Notes: a model not told the origin generated them from the sequence alone. A stretch of DNA of 40,275 bases from Bacteroides sp. (GCA_014802425.1 JAAVCH010000045.1:1-40275), one strand, 5' to 3'; positions 32,617 through 40,195 are shown, numbered from the stretch's first letter. Made by a program: numbers and translations.

Positions 32617-33381
32617 TCATAGCTGGTTGTTGGCATTGATGATGTCCTGAAGCGTGACATGGCTGTTACGGTATCGAGCATGGGGATTGGCCTCGCCCGC
32701 TGTTAAGTATATAGCATTATGCGGACAGTTCTGGATGCAGGCGAAGCAGTGCTCACAGCCGCCCGATGTCTGCGCACGTCCATTGACCACAGTATAATTG
32801 CCGCAAGGACAGACACGTGTGCATATACCGCATCCAACACAGTCACCTGTGATGGTGAATTGGTAACGGGCCTCGACAGGGAATGTGGGACCATGCTCGA
32901 AATTGGGTACTGAGCGACGTATGTAACTGATATGACGCGCCACATCGTCAACCTGTTTGGCTATCTGTTCCTCGATGTGTTTTGAAGGTTCAAGTGCCTT
33001 TTGACGGTTCATATCAAAACCGGGCAACCAATTGTCGACCATTATGATGGCATTGACGTAATCGGGCGTGATTCCTGACTCGCTACAGAGTTTTGTAAAA
33101 ATCGAAGGAGCGTTGTCGCAGTTGCAACCGTATGTAAGGATGCCGAAGAAGTAATCGCATGTGAAAGTTGACTTCCTGATGAACTCCTGCACCATCACGG
33201 GAGGCTTCTGCCAGTAGATGGGATAGACAATGCCTATCTCGTCGGCTTCCCAGTGCATCGACCCGTGGCCGTATCGCTTCATCACCTGCGGGATACTAAG
33301 TGGCTCACTGCTGAATTGACGTGCCACATAGAGGTCGTTGCCCGTGGCGGTGAAATAAAATACAAGTCGTCTGTGGTTCAT
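32617..33381 (-). CDS. EFR1-type flavodoxin/ferredoxin fusion protein
   Basis: 254 residues. An N-terminal flavodoxin-like domain (VFYFTATGNDLYVARQF, the FMN-phosphate loop; then YPIYWQKPPVMVQEFI and GILTYGC) is followed by a bacterial 2[4Fe-4S] domain (CVGCGICTRVCPCGNY and CEHCFACIQNCPHNAIYL). This is the layout of EFR1 family proteins, which probably pass electrons between FMN and iron-sulfur clusters for anaerobic redox enzymes. It comes first in the EFR1-cupin-cupin-hydrolase group and 46 bp before the cytosolic cupin. A terminator lies just upstream, so it probably has its own promoter, though no exact TAnnTTTG was found. Confidence 0.93.
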   Translation of the reverse strand: MNHRRLVFYFTATGNDLYVARQFSSEPLSIPQVMKRYGHGSMHWEADEIGIVYPIYWQKPPVMVQEFIRKSTFTCDYFFGILTYGCNCDNAPSIFTKLCSESGITPDYVNAIIMVDNWLPGFDMNRQKALEPSKHIEEQIAKQVDDVARHISYIRRSVPNFEHGPTFPVEARYQFTITGDCVGCGICTRVCPCGNYTVVNGRAQTSGGCEHCFACIQNCPHNAIYLTAGEANPHARYRNSHVTLQDIINANNQL

Positions 33382-33408
33382 ATCGTCTGCGTCAGTTTTG
33401 TTTTATCA

Positions 33409-33460
33409 AAAAAAGATATCAGGGTTCCACTTCCTGTAAGGTAGATGGTAACTCTGATAT
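33409..33460 (-). terminator. Intrinsic terminator of the radical SAM gene
   Basis: An 11-bp stem (33450-33460 with 33416-33426, one G-T pair) is followed on the minus strand by a run of seven T. It lies 13 bp after the radical SAM stop and separates that gene from the EFR1 group. Confidence 0.85.
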
Positions 33461-33473
33461 GAAATCCATTTAT

Positions 33474-34349
33474 TTAAAGGCCGGTTACCCGTTCACGATA
33501 GCTCCTGAGGGTATCTTCGCCCAGATCTATCAGGCTCTGGAGCTCCTGAATCATGCGGTCACGGTCTTCAGGCAGACGCCCTCTGATCGGCGACGGAATA
33601 GTGACATGCTCGGCTTTGAATACAGTGGGAATCGTCAGGCAACGCAGGAATTCCTGCATCTCCTCAAAGCGCTCCACTTCGGTTGCCTCCTCATACTTGC
33701 CGTCTTTCACATCCTGCATAAGAGGTGTGTCGGGGAAGAGTGTCAACTCAGAGGCATATATCATATCCGGGCGGATGATGTTGCTTACGCGGGCTGTCTC
33801 ACGTGCATGGCTCATCCCATAGTTATGGCCTCCAAGACCACCGAGGAAGTTTCCAACAAATGGCATTCCTGCCTCACCGAGTTTCGACATCTGTTTCACG
33901 ATATCTTCAGAGGTATAACCCTTATGCATACGGCGGAGCAGATTGTCATCGCCGGACTCTATACCAAAATAGAAACCACTGTAGCCAGCCTTTGTCAGAT
34001 CTCGCAACTGTTCAACAGTCTTGTTCTTAAGGTTATCGATTCGTGCATAGCCGCCGATGGAGGTCACCCAAGGAAGATGCTCATGAATAAGATCGGCAAC
34101 CTCCATGAGTCGTTTGTAAGGCAGTATGAACGGGTCAGCACCCTGTAGGAAAATTCTGTCGTATCTTGGTCCGTATTCTTTAAGTTCGAGGATATCCTCC
34201 TCCACCTCCTTTAATGGAGAGGCATGGAAACGGGCATCCTTATAAAATGTGCAGAAATCACACTTATCATGACTGCATCCGCTGGTCACCTGCAGATAGG
34301 CATCGTTCGCCTCGTAAGGAGGTCGGTTAATACCACTTGAAAAATGCAT
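33474..34349 (-). CDS. Radical SAM protein (B12-independent, Elp3/HemN-like core)
   Basis: 291 residues. The cluster motif is Cys25-x4-Cys30-x2-Cys33 (GCSHDKCDFC), the form seen in a group of Bacteroidetes and clostridial radical SAM proteins, rather than the usual Cx3Cx2C. FLQGADPFILPY is the SAM-binding GGE-like strand, YFGIESGDDNLLRRMHKG is the Elp3/HemN-type E-S-G motif, and GNFLGGLGGHNYG is a glycine-rich SAM-contact loop. The reaction is unknown. Transcribed alone: a terminator follows and 357 bp of non-coding DNA precede it. Confidence 0.92.
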   Translation of the reverse strand: MHFSSGINRPPYEANDAYLQVTSGCSHDKCDFCTFYKDARFHASPLKEVEEDILELKEYGPRYDRIFLQGADPFILPYKRLMEVADLIHEHLPWVTSIGGYARIDNLKNKTVEQLRDLTKAGYSGFYFGIESGDDNLLRRMHKGYTSEDIVKQMSKLGEAGMPFVGNFLGGLGGHNYGMSHARETARVSNIIRPDMIYASELTLFPDTPLMQDVKDGKYEEATEVERFEEMQEFLRCLTIPTVFKAEHVTIPSPIRGRLPEDRDRMIQELQSLIDLGEDTLRSYRERVTGL

Positions 34350-34706
34350 AAATATGTCCTTTCTTTAAGTTTATTTCTAAATTAATTGAAATGCAAATTC
34401 CGTACCATAGGTTGGCAAACGTATTGCTTCCAAATTTTTTCATTCGTATCTATAACATCTGGAACCATCGAAAGTTCTTAAAGTAGTTTTCTAAATATCA
34501 ACATATTATGGTTTTGATTTTATAGTAATATCCGAAAACCCGTAAGCGGCATTCCGCAAGCCTTTGAAAATCATCAAAAGCGATAAAAAGGTTACTGACT
34601 AATAAAAAAATGAAGTTTGGTTAGAAAAAACATAAAGAATACATACATAATTTATGTGCTGTTTCCCAGCGCCACCTATCGATCTCTTAACCAACAAAGG
34701 ATAGAT
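34350..34706. other. AT-rich intergenic region
   Basis: 357 bp between two minus-strand genes. A CAAACGTA (34416-34423) reads TACGTTTG on the minus strand and fits a -7 box for the radical SAM gene, but no TTTG lies 19-21 bp upstream. A short imperfect hairpin (aagcggcattccgcaa, near 34544-34560) might end the oxidoreductase transcript. No gene or RNA recognised. Confidence 0.45.
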
Positions 34707-35675
34707 CTATACGGCAACTACAATCTTTCCCATCTGGCCTCTACGTTCAGCAAGCAAATGTGCATCCACAAGTTGTTCAAGTGTAAATATGCGGGCTATT
34801 ATCGGATGAATATCGCCTCGCTCTATAAGGTTCATCATGTCGGTAATCTGTGCCTGAGTGGGATCATTACTATAGAAGCCTGTAAGATATACTCCGGAAG
34901 GTATCTCCTTTATGGGATCGAAGTTTTTAAGGCCGTATACTCCGCCCAATAATCCCGTATGGCAAACGATGCCGTGCAACGCAGTCAATTTCAAGGATTC
35001 CCTCAGTGTCGATGCTCCGATAAGTTCAAGAACCTTGCAGGCACCATCAGGATACTTCTCAAGAAACCTCTCACGGAAACCGTCACCTTCCAACACAACA
35101 TCATCTGCTCCATATTCTTTCAAAACGGCTGCCTTATCCCGGCTTCTTGTGGTAGCGACTACGGTGGCTCCGATGGCTTTACCAAGTTGAAGGGCTGCGA
35201 GTCCGACTGTAGATGTGCCGCCTCTTACAAGTAACAGGTCATCTTTTGAAAGTTGCAGCGATGTTACCAGTGAACCATATGCGGTGTAGAATGTCTCCGG
35301 AATAGCGGCAAGTTCCTCCCAGTCAAGGTTGCTATCCACTGCAAAGACAATTCTTGATGGGAGAAGTACATATTCGGCATAGCTGCCGTTGAAGCTCCTT
35401 CCCATTCCACCCATCAGTGCCATCACACGCTGTCCTTTCCTGAAACCGCTGTCTGACGGATCGATAACCTCTCCGACACATTCTATACCGGGTACTATAG
35501 GTTTGTTGATATATGTGTGAGCCACTTCAAACTCACGCAGGAGAACTTCCGAATGATTGATACCGAAGGCCTTTACTTTAATCAATACCCAGCCCGGCCT
35601 GACTTCCGGCATGGGAATCTCCGTAAGTTTCATTTCCTCAGCCTTGCATGGCTCCGTAAGGACTATTGCTTTCAT
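34707..35675 (-). CDS. Zinc-independent MDR family oxidoreductase (quinone reductase-like)
   Basis: 322 residues of the medium-chain dehydrogenase/reductase superfamily, quinone-oxidoreductase branch. GFGINHSEVLLRE-like (KAFGINHSEVLLREFE) and VPGIECVGEV belong to the GroES-like catalytic domain, and RGGTSTVGLAALQLGKAIGA is the NAD(P)-binding Rossmann loop. Catalytic zinc ligands are absent, as in zeta-crystallin-type reductases. The start ATG 35675 overlaps the stop of the radical SAM/SPASM gene (ATGA), so translation is coupled; an in-frame start at 35744 would lie inside that gene. The coupling suggests it works on the product of the ACGX peptide system or supports its redox chemistry. Confidence 0.9.
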   Translation of the reverse strand: MKAIVLTEPCKAEEMKLTEIPMPEVRPGWVLIKVKAFGINHSEVLLREFEVAHTYINKPIVPGIECVGEVIDPSDSGFRKGQRVMALMGGMGRSFNGSYAEYVLLPSRIVFAVDSNLDWEELAAIPETFYTAYGSLVTSLQLSKDDLLLVRGGTSTVGLAALQLGKAIGATVVATTRSRDKAAVLKEYGADDVVLEGDGFRERFLEKYPDGACKVLELIGASTLRESLKLTALHGIVCHTGLLGGVYGLKNFDPIKEIPSGVYLTGFYSNDPTQAQITDMMNLIERGDIHPIIARIFTLEQLVDAHLLAERRGQMGKIVVAV

Positions 35676-36691
35676 GCTTGTTTCCAACATTGAGGGTCGG
35701 GTGAATAAAACGATTGATGGTAGCCATATGCCACAGCGGGACATCCGCGACAGAATCTCAGAAGTTCACACTTGGCGCATTTCTCAAACTTGTCGTATTG
35801 TCTGTAAGCATCCATTTCAGAGCCGGTCCATAACTCGTGGATCGGTTTCCGGAACAGGTTGCCAACCACACTTTCAAACCTTCGGCAAGCCATCACATTG
35901 CCATTGGGCTGAATTGTGAAATGGCAGTCGCCGCAATGACAGCCGTCATAAATCGCATCGGGATCGCTATCCTCCGGTATTTTGAAGAGACCTTTCTCAT
36001 AAAGAAAAAGAGTCCATAGGTGGTCTTTCAGATTGAAGATGGTGCCTGAATCCTTGTGTTGCTCGAATTTCTTCCAGATACGGTCAAGAAAATCCCTGTA
36101 TTCGGTCGGGGAAATATGTGTGGATTTTTCTTCCGAGGTCGGACAATACCTACCGAATGCAAATACCTCCACGCCTTTTTCCACCACAAGATCGATGATG
36201 TCGGGAATTTCATTGATGTTGGTTCCGGAAACAGTTGTCATCACGGCTACACGTATGCCGCTGCGTCTAAGCACATCTATCTTTTCAACAGTTGTGTCGA
36301 ATGAACCGGGCTTTCTTATGGCGTCGTGTGTCTCCCTCATGCCGTCGATTGAGAGCTGGTATTTCTGACATCCCAATGCTTTTAGCCGCCTGCAGACATC
36401 ATCTGTGATGTGGAATGGATTGCCGAGGATTGTGAATGGAATATTCCGTTCTTTCAGCAGCCCGAGGATTTCCCGGAAATTCCGGTGAAGAATAGGATCA
36501 CCACCGGTGATATAGAAATATGGCAACCGATCAATGCGGCGACACATCTCAACGCATTGCTCGATTACTTTATGCGCTTTCTCAAAAGGCATTTCCACAA
36601 TATGGGGATGTCCTTCGGAGAAGATATAACAGTGTTCACAACGCTGGTCGCAGCTGTCGGTGATATGCCATTGAAAAGCGAAATACTCCAT
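35672..36691 (-). CDS. Radical SAM/SPASM peptide maturase of the ACGX system
   Basis: 339 residues. The radical SAM cluster motif is Cys14-x3-Cys18-x2-Cys21 (CDQRCEHC), ITGGDP is the SAM-binding GGE-like strand, and QLSIDGMRETHDAIRKPG is typical of SPASM maturases. The C-terminal SPASM domain carries GCHCGDC, NVMACRR, KCAKCELLRFCRGCP and a last PQCW, enough cysteines for two auxiliary [4Fe-4S] clusters. Such enzymes install thioether or C-C crosslinks in ribosomal peptides. An ACGX-repeat peptide gene is the next gene upstream, and this pairing is a defined radical SAM/SPASM peptide system. ATG 36691 is the first ATG; TTG 36736 is an alternative. A terminator-like hairpin lies between it and the peptide gene. 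Confidence 0.92.
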   Translation of the reverse strand: MEYFAFQWHITDSCDQRCEHCYIFSEGHPHIVEMPFEKAHKVIEQCVEMCRRIDRLPYFYITGGDPILHRNFREILGLLKERNIPFTILGNPFHITDDVCRRLKALGCQKYQLSIDGMRETHDAIRKPGSFDTTVEKIDVLRRSGIRVAVMTTVSGTNINEIPDIIDLVVEKGVEVFAFGRYCPTSEEKSTHISPTEYRDFLDRIWKKFEQHKDSGTIFNLKDHLWTLFLYEKGLFKIPEDSDPDAIYDGCHCGDCHFTIQPNGNVMACRRFESVVGNLFRKPIHELWTGSEMDAYRQYDKFEKCAKCELLRFCRGCPAVAYGYHQSFYSPDPQCWKQA

Positions 36692-36769
36692 AACGGTCTG
36701 ACTGTCATTCGGTAGTTGACAGAGTTCTATCGTCAACTATTATGTAAACCTAAATTGTTCAATAATCAA

Positions 36770-36814
36770 AACGACTCCGATTCAGGCATTTATGAGCCTT
36801 TCATCGGAGTCGTT
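36770..36814 (-). terminator. Terminator or attenuator between ACGX peptide and maturase genes
   Basis: A perfect 12-bp stem (aacgactccgat / atcggagtcgtt) with an inner aggc/gcct stem, followed on the minus strand by TTTTGATT. It is 16 bp after the peptide stop and about 80 bp before the maturase start. Partial read-through would give much more peptide mRNA than enzyme mRNA. Confidence 0.9.
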
Positions 36815-36830
36815 ATAAGGGATAAGATTC

Positions 36831-37004
36831 TTACTTCTCACCAGCTCCGCAAGCCGAGCCGCATGCTGCGGGCTTGGGTTCAGGTTTTTCGTCACCTGCA
36901 CCACATGCTGATCCACATGCGCCGGAGGGAGTGCCGTTTTCTTCTTCTGCACAGAGGTAGGCCTGTGCGGTGTGCTTTACAGCACTGTTGATGATACGTG
37001 TCAT
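36831..37004 (-). CDS. ACGX-repeat RiPP precursor peptide
   Basis: 57 residues from ATG 37004. The leader (residues 1-28, MTRIINSAVKHTAQAYLCAE...) is followed by a core with two repeats, GACGSACGAG (28-37) and AACGSACGAG (46-55), that is four ACG[S/A] units, joined by a charged Pro/Lys/Glu spacer. This is the layout of target peptides of the ACGX radical SAM/SPASM system. The Cys-Gly units are the likely sites of thioether formation. A TTG at 37043 would extend it by 13 residues but overlaps the transcription start region. A promoter lies at 37046-37076 and the maturase gene follows downstream on the same strand. Confidence 0.93.
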   Translation of the reverse strand: MTRIINSAVKHTAQAYLCAEEENGTPSGACGSACGAGDEKPEPKPAACGSACGAGEK

Positions 37005-37045
37005 GGCTGTCCTTGTTTTTAATGGTTTAACAATGTCTGTCAAGG

Positions 37046-37076
37046 CAAAATTAATAAATTATATCTTATCTGCCAA
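37046..37076 (-). promoter_or_regulatory. Promoter of the ACGX peptide operon
   Basis: On the minus strand: TTG (37076-37074), 20 bp, TAATTTTG (37053-37046). The leader to ATG 37004 would be about 38 nt. Confidence 0.8.
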
Positions 37077-37179
37077 TAAGTTACATTTAATAGCGTTAGT
37101 AACCTTTTTATCTCTTTTGGTGGTTTTCAATCAGTTGTAGATTTACATTTACCCGAAAAAATCACTTACCTCCAAATAC

Positions 37180-37210
37180 TTGTATATATGATATTAATAT
37201 ACTACATTTG
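37180..37210 (+). promoter_or_regulatory. Promoter of hxlR-type gene with a palindrome in its spacer
   Basis: TTG at 37180-37182, 20 bp, TACATTTG at 37203-37210. The spacer holds an inverted repeat, GTATAT-N9-ATATAC, at 37182-37202, a likely place for a repressor to bind. The ATG follows at 37232. Confidence 0.8.
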
Positions 37211-37231
37211 CATATTAAAGTAATACTGAAA

Positions 37232-37609
37232 ATGAGAAAGAAAGAACAGCTGAACTCAATCATAGAGATATGTCCAGTAAGGAATGTCGTTGCCCGTTTC
37301 GGAAACAAGTGGGCGCTGTTGGTAATACTTGTTCTCGGTGAGAACGAGCCGATACGCTATAACGAGCTTGGACGAAAAATCCCTGACATTTCCTCCCGTG
37401 TATTATCCAACACCCTTCGGACTCTGGAGGCAGACGGACTGGTACTCCGAACCTTCTATCAGGAAGTTCCACCCAGAGTGGAATACTCTCTTACCGATAC
37501 AGGCCGTTCACTTGTGCCGATAATCATCAAACTCACAGAGTGGGCGCAAAAGAATATGAAAACCATAATAGAACATCGTAAAAAGACTCAACAGGCAGTG
37601 CAGGAATAA
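37232..37609 (+). CDS. HxlR-family transcriptional regulator
   Basis: 125 residues, a winged-helix DNA-binding protein. CPVRNVVARFGNKWALLVILVL is the family signature, with Cys14 at the place of the redox- or electrophile-sensing cysteine of YodB/HypR-type members. RYNELGRKIPDISSRVLSNTLRTLEADGLV is the recognition region and VEYSLTDTGRSLVPII the wing. I chose ATG 37232; an in-frame TTG at 37208 overlaps the -7 box. It is divergent from the ACGX peptide operon with a 227-bp shared region and lies 5 bp before an epoxide hydrolase gene. It probably controls itself and its neighbours in response to reactive compounds; this is inference. Confidence 0.95.
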   Translation: MRKKEQLNSIIEICPVRNVVARFGNKWALLVILVLGENEPIRYNELGRKIPDISSRVLSNTLRTLEADGLVLRTFYQEVPPRVEYSLTDTGRSLVPIIIKLTEWAQKNMKTIIEHRKKTQQAVQE

Positions 37610-37614
37610 GATAT

Positions 37615-38706
37615 ATGAGAAAATTCAGGATAGAGTTTACTGAGTCTGATTTCAGCTTGCTGAAACAGCGTATTAATGAGACTCGGTTCCCAAATTTTCA
37701 ACAAGCTGAAAGTTGGGAAATGGGCACACCTGTAAATGTATTGAAGAAGGTATTGAAAGCCTGGGCTGACTCATATGATATGTGGAAAGTACAGGAGAGT
37801 TATCTTAACCGATTTCCTCAGTTCATATGTAATATCGATGGTGTCGACATACATTTTTTCCATATCAAGTCATCAAAATCGGATGCAACCCCAATTCTAA
37901 TGGCTCATGGATGGCCTGACAGTTTTTTACGGTATTCCAAAACCTTTCCATTGCTTAATGAATATGATCTGATTGTGCCATCCATACCCGGCTTCGGATT
38001 TGGATCTTTGCCTGAGAAAGGTTTTGTCAACAATGCTGAGTCGGCCGAAATATGGCATAAACTGATGACTGGTGTTCTGGGTTATGAAAGCTATGTAGCT
38101 ACAGGTGGAGATATGGGACGCGGTATCTTGTCTTATATCGCAGCCGGATATCCGGATGAGATTGAAGGTTTGCTGCTTACCGATGTCGGTTTTGCCGGAG
38201 ACATAGTAACGACACCGGATGAAAAGCTATCTCCCGAATGGTTGCATTATAAAAAGGCCGCAACAGAATGGATGAAGCATCAGGGGGCTTATATCTCAAT
38301 TCAGGGGACGAAACCTTACTCATTAGGGTACGGACTCTGTGATTCTCCTTCAGGAATGGCAGGATGGCTCATTGAGAAGTTTCATGATTGGAGTGATTGG
38401 GAAAGATTCTCACTTGATGATATATTACATAATCTGACACTATACTGGATGACCAGTTGCACACCCTCATCTATCTCAGCTTATTATGGGAATTACAACG
38501 CACTGCCACCCTTGAGCGAAATTCAGGTTCCGATAGGTGTTGCTCGCTTCCCTCATGATATCCTGCCGGTTCCGAAAGATTGGATTGAACAACATTATAA
38601 TTTGATTCATTTTACGGAAATGCCGTATGGCGGACACTTTACGGCTATGGAAGCACCGGAGTCATTCTCGAAAGCACTTGAGAATTTTATCATGAAACTA
38701 AAATAA
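37615..38706 (+). CDS. Epoxide hydrolase (alpha/beta hydrolase with EHN domain)
   Basis: 363 residues. An N-terminal epoxide hydrolase domain (FRIEFTESDFSLLKQRINETRFP through NRFPQFICNIDGVDIHFFHI) precedes the catalytic alpha/beta fold. HGWP (98-101) is the oxyanion motif, Asp166 in GGDMGR is the nucleophile, and the His of PYGGHFTAMEAPE completes the triad. These enzymes open epoxides to diols. No signal peptide, so cytosolic. It begins 5 bp after the HxlR stop and is surely co-transcribed, which suggests a detoxification role under HxlR control. A strong terminator follows. Confidence 0.94.
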   Translation: MRKFRIEFTESDFSLLKQRINETRFPNFQQAESWEMGTPVNVLKKVLKAWADSYDMWKVQESYLNRFPQFICNIDGVDIHFFHIKSSKSDATPILMAHGWPDSFLRYSKTFPLLNEYDLIVPSIPGFGFGSLPEKGFVNNAESAEIWHKLMTGVLGYESYVATGGDMGRGILSYIAAGYPDEIEGLLLTDVGFAGDIVTTPDEKLSPEWLHYKKAATEWMKHQGAYISIQGTKPYSLGYGLCDSPSGMAGWLIEKFHDWSDWERFSLDDILHNLTLYWMTSCTPSSISAYYGNYNALPPLSEIQVPIGVARFPHDILPVPKDWIEQHYNLIHFTEMPYGGHFTAMEAPESFSKALENFIMKLK

Positions 38707-38745
38707 GAGTCTGTAAACAGTCTCATTAGACATGGCACAACAAAA

Positions 38746-38783
38746 GAAAAGCCGCAGAGTACGTGGATACTCTGCGGCTTTTC
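38746..38783 (+). terminator. Terminator after the epoxide hydrolase gene
   Basis: A perfect 16-bp stem (38746-38761 and 38768-38783) with a 6-nt loop; the 3' arm ends in a T-rich tract. Confidence 0.95.
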
Positions 38784-38876
38784 TCTATGAGAATCAAAGG
38801 ATCGTGGATTATAAAATACTGAGAACGCATTGTTCCGCTGTAATACTACTAAGTAAGTCGTAAAAATTAATTTATA

Positions 38877-39916
38877 CTAAGCCGCATGGGCAAAATTGAT
38901 ATAGAGTTCAGATCCAATCGTAGCCAACGCACGGTTGGTTGCAGAGAGCAGGGAATCTTTGGAGCAATAATCCGCAGGTCTGAGCCATTTGCCCTTGAGG
39001 ATTCTCCAGAGGGTCTCGGCTATATTCAGATGTGGACTGTACGGTGGGAGGAAAAAGAGAAACAATCCACGTTTCTCCCATATCGGCGGGAGTTCACGCA
39101 TGAGCTTGCATCTGTGAACGCTTGCATTGTCAAGGACAACAAACGTGTTTTTACGGATACGGAGGGAAAGGCGGTCAAGAAAGTCAGCAACCTTGTCAGC
39201 GGTCATATTCTCAGTTGTGGAGAATCCGTCATATCGATTGTTGCGGTCTATCATGCCGAAAATATTGAGTCTCGGCCTTCTTTCAGATGGAATACAGACA
39301 TCCTCACCGCGGAACTGCCATCCGTATGGCATATATCCCTCGGTGCAGATGTGGCTTTCATCTCCATAATAAAGGTCAATGAGACCGTCTTTCTCCTGTT
39401 GTACGAGTTCATGCAGCTTCTCGGTCTTGTACGCATAGAGCTGAGGCGTGGGTTTCCCCTTTGGACATTTCCTTATACGTCTGTATCCCGCGCCAAGGCG
39501 GATAAAAAAGCCCTGAAGGTACTCTCGCTTGCTTCTTTTCCTGAAGCCTGCGGCCATGCCTCTTTCGCTTTCCTCACGCTCTGCCTGTCGTTCTCTATGA
39601 CTTTGCGTACCGATTCTTCGTCCGAGCAGTTCATTATTGGCTTCCGACCCCGGCCGGGACGCGTTTGCAGCCCTTCGATACCTTCGGTCTCGAAGCGTTT
39701 CCCCCAGGAATTGACCGATATATGGGTCATGTCGGTCTGTTCTCCAACCTGTTCCGAGGTCAGACCGGTGGATTTCAGAAGTACTGTGCGACAGCGCATG
39801 CGGTATGCGTGGCTCTTGCCCTGGCGGAAGCATCTTCCAATTGCAGACGTTGCTGGGCTGTCAGTTGTATAACTTTGATTTTTGCGATAGTCGTAAGTGT
39901 TATGGTTCATATCCAT
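38877..39916 (-). CDS. IS630-type transposase made by -1 ribosomal frameshift
   Basis: Two overlapping frames. The first (from ATG 39916) encodes the helix-turn-helix part: LTSEQVGEQTDMTHISVNSW and RPGRGRKP. It stops at 39473. The second frame, ending at 38877, holds the DDE_3 catalytic domain: LYYGDESH (Asp), FVVLDNASVHR (Asp) and LPPYSPHLNIAETLWRILK (Glu). A -1 shift at T-TTT-TTA (39509-39503) joins ...STFRAF to ...IRLGAGYRRIRK and gives about 346 residues, the normal IS630 size. Both parts look intact, so the element may be active. Start 39910 is an alternative. Confidence 0.88.
39503..39509 (-). promoter_or_regulatory. Programmed -1 frameshift slippery site
   Basis: On the minus strand the heptamer T TTT TTA is in the zero frame of the first transposase frame, fitting X XXY YYZ. 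The first frame ends at a TAA 30 nt further on, while the second frame encodes the rest of the transposase. Confidence 0.8.
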
Positions 39917-39985
39917 AACGGACGAACGCTCACAAAAATTACGATATAAACTAATTTTCAACATCTACTTAATGAAATTTATGAC

Positions 39986-39993
39986 TAACTTTG
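39986..39993 (+). promoter_or_regulatory. Possible -7 box upstream of the broken ATPase gene
   Basis: TAACTTTG fits TAnnTTTG, 12 bp outside the IS end. The -33 region would lie inside the IS terminal repeat, and no clear TTTG is seen. Confidence 0.45.
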
Positions 39994-39995
39994 TG

Positions 39996-40031
39996 TTCCG
40001 AAAAAGTGTCACGAATGACATTTGTTCGGAA
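39996..40031. repeat. 36-bp near-perfect palindrome
   Basis: ttccgaa (39996-40002) and tgtca (40007-40011) mirror tgaca (40016-40020) and ttcggaa (40025-40031) around one centre, with a 4-nt loop cgaa. Only one or two pairs in the arms do not match. It lies between the putative -7 box and the ATG at 40036, so it would form a 5'-leader hairpin or an operator. Confidence 0.75.
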
Positions 40032-40035
40032 TGCT

Positions 40036-40164
40036 ATGAGAATAGAAAGAAAAATATATCTTGACAAGGTTTTAGAAGGCCGTCATAACGGAATGATATA
40101 GATTATTACCGGCGTACGCCGAAGTGGTAAATCGTTCCTTCTGTTCGATTTGTTTGCCGACTGA
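40036..40164 (+). pseudogene. Remnant of an AAA ATPase (DUF4143-type) gene
   Basis: The start MRIERKIYLDKVLEGRHNGM and the Walker A stretch IITGVRRSGKSFLLFDLF match the N-terminus of the ATP-binding proteins with DUF4143 that are frequent in Bacteroidales. An in-frame TAG at 40099-40101 (where Lys or similar is usual) and a TGA at 40162-40164 end the frame after about 40 codons, and nothing of the rest (several hundred residues) follows. Not functional. Confidence 0.8.
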
Positions 40165-40195
40165 CGTATGAATTTAGTTTAAGTTAGATCTAAGT

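Larger units (their letters stand above)
38847..39974 (-). mobile_element. IS630-family insertion sequence
   Basis: About 1.13 kb with one transposase gene. The ends carry imperfect inverted repeats: 38847-38876 and 39945-39974 match at about 22 of 30 positions, with the best block AATTwrTTTATA-like at the inner side. IS630 elements insert at TA and duplicate it. Exact outer borders and the target duplication could not be fixed. It separates the epoxide hydrolase unit from a broken ATPase gene. Confidence 0.8.

Noticed and set aside
37005..37043. TTG start extending the ACGX peptide by 13 residues
   Set aside because: It lies within the expected transcription start region just after the -7 box; ATG 37004 gives a normal leader.
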